This document shows, piece after piece, positions 62,863 through 64,000 of a stretch of 64,000 bases of DNA. Position 1 is the first letter of the stretch. Every line of letters begins with the position of its first letter. The stretch is taken from the NCBI GenBank assembly GCA_029204225.1, contig CM055098.1, forward strand, positions 5,823,246 through 5,887,245. Reading direction: 5' to 3'. This DNA comes from Diphasiastrum complanatum (taxonomy: Eukaryota; Streptophyta; Lycopodiopsida; Lycopodiales; Lycopodiaceae). The notes below the pieces were generated by a model that worked only from the letters and a program-made list of their open reading frames with translations, did not search any database and was not told the origin of the DNA. Position numbers and translations under genes: made by a program.

Positions 62863-63740
62863 TTGCTGCATTCAAAATTAGAGTTTGCGCTATTGTGTGA
62901 AGCTCTACATCAACCATCATGCAACATCTTGGATGAAAAGAAATCCAACAGGGACCTTATAGGCTTAGATCATGTCTCAAGTGAATTCTCACAAATTTTC
63001 CTACAAAGAATATCTCACCCAAACACCCCTGAATTTAGCGTGTTCTCTATAGAAGAGAATGTCGCTAACGATTCTTCATCAGTCATATAAGTCGATGGTC
63101 CTGATGAGATTGAAAATAAAAGCTACAAGAGTAGCGCTTCTCAAATAGGACTTTCAAAGCAAATCGAAGGCCTATCCCATCAATTCGACCTTGAGAAATG
63201 GCACAAGAGTTGTGAGAAAGTTGCTTTTAATGAAAAGGGTCGAGTGAGGCTTGCTACACAACTAAAGACAGAGCTGTCAGCAATGGTCATTTAGCTACCT
63301 GCAAATCAAGGCAGTTGGCTTGGGAAATGATGCTGATATAAGATTCAGATTGGGTTGGGATGTAAAGAGGCCAGGTTCAATTAGCTCAGGCATAAAAACT
63401 CTTTTCCAGAGCCATGCTAATTTTGGCTTAGAAAAGCTCTTCGAAGAAAATATTTGAGAGTCGTTATTCAACGAAGGTGTGGATATCCATTCCAACTCAG
63501 CTGAGCTTGAATTTGAGAAAGGTCATGAAGAGAAACTTTTGTTAAGCACTGAAGGTAGTTTGGAGGTAAAGCTAATGTCCGAAGGTTTATGAATTCAAAT
63601 GATGAGCATGTAACTATAATTTTACCAAGTGAACACGGTTGCCCTACGACAGGATTAGAAGGCTCACAACCTTTGATTCCACGATGGAAGTCTGGTGGCA
63701 AATGTGATTGTGCAACTAGGACCTGGGTTGTGGTTTAATC
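62863..63740 (+). pseudogene. DUF3527-like plant protein relic
   Basis: One frame gives EFALLCEALHQPSCN and, after a stop at 63088, FDLEKWHKSCEKVAFNEKG and LKTELSAMVI. The middle (63290-63580) reads better in another frame (GLGNDADIRFRLGWDVKRPG). The first frame resumes with DEHVTIILPSEHGCPTTG and PLIPRWKSGGKCDC. The last motif, with an ILPS-x-HG-LPSTG-like stretch before it, resembles the C-terminal end of plant DUF3527 (PF12043) proteins, whose role is unknown. The shifts make it a pseudogene or a misread intron structure. It is the most host-like gene of the window. Confidence 0.5.
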
Positions 63741-64000
63741 ATCCAAAAAATGAGCAGTCATGTGGACCTATAGAAGAAATCCTGAAACATAGACTGTTAT
63801 CAAGCATACACAGGATCAGAATAGTCATGCATGTACTTCTTTCTGTCCTTTCACTATGAGCACATGCTATAGAACCTAGCTGAAAACTAAGCATTGGTTT
63901 TATTGGACTAGTTCAGAAGCCTATATATAACTTGACAACATTGCCCATAACAACAAGCTATCTCTTGCAGGAATGCTTCCAACTCAGAGCTTAATGGACG
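63741..64000. other. No recognised gene at the window end
   Basis: CTCTTGCAG at about 63961-63969 looks like a splice acceptor, but too little follows to call an exon. Confidence 0.3.

Overview
This window looks like a piece of a large, AT-rich land-plant nuclear genome that is almost entirely decayed transposable elements. Plant signs are: primer-binding sites matching plant initiator-tRNA-Met (TGGTATCAGAGC and variants at 15866, 23958 and, on the minus strand, 27395), a CACTA element with CACTACAAG ends, a plant telomere-type TTTAGGG doublet, gypsy and copia families of plant type, and a fragment resembling the plant-only DUF3527 family. I cannot fix the lineage from this stretch. Nearly every coding frame is broken by stops or frameshifts, and many stops look like C-to-T (CAG to TAG, CGA to TGA), as expected for methylated repeats.

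Layout: 1-5.6 kb is a gypsy integrase relic (minus) and a gypsy gag-protease-RT fragment (A, plus). 7.2-15 kb holds copia fragments in both orientations (B1, B2, an RNase H tail with its 3' LTR, and RT-RNase H with an LTR at 14385) plus a probable CACTA TnpD tail. 15.6-21.4 kb is a copia element (E) with two recognisable LTRs, a primer site and gag-protease-integrase, whose RT is replaced by an antisense copia fragment (F1). 21.4-22.8 kb is another antisense copia (F2), cut by a Helitron-like end next to a PIF1-type helicase (22.8-23.8 kb). 24-27.4 kb has copia G and a minus-strand chromovirus-like gypsy with primer site. 28.3-32 kb has a partial MULE-like copy, an unidentified minus ORF and gypsy B. 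33-37.8 kb carries a longer MULE-like transposase pseudogene ending in a SWIM zinc finger.

37850-43083 is a complete CACTA transposon by its ends: matching terminal inverted repeats, a CTA target duplication on both sides, dense subterminal AATTGC repeats, and a multi-exon TnpA-like (Transposase_24) pseudogene. No TnpD is visible inside. Right of it lie a second CACTA-like terminus, a possible Ulp1-type protease relic, and gypsy D (44.4-50 kb). Gypsy D has a long coiled-coil ORF in the env position, preceded by a promoter-like block with eight heat-shock-element dyads, three G-boxes and a TATA box. 51.7-57.4 kb is gypsy C, which has lost most of RT-RNase H and carries a copia integrase fragment inside its own integrase. 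58.5-61 kb has two unrecognised minus-strand ORFs, one with a Cys cluster and a BAH-like region. 62.8-63.7 kb is the DUF3527-like relic.

The genes do not form a working pathway. The biology here is the nesting, recombination and possible regulation of mobile elements. The strongest leads are the heat-shock-type promoter in gypsy D, the recurring Helitron-like 3' termini that coincide with homology breakpoints, the copia-into-gypsy chimera, and the BAH-like locus. All identities come from reading motifs; no database search was possible.
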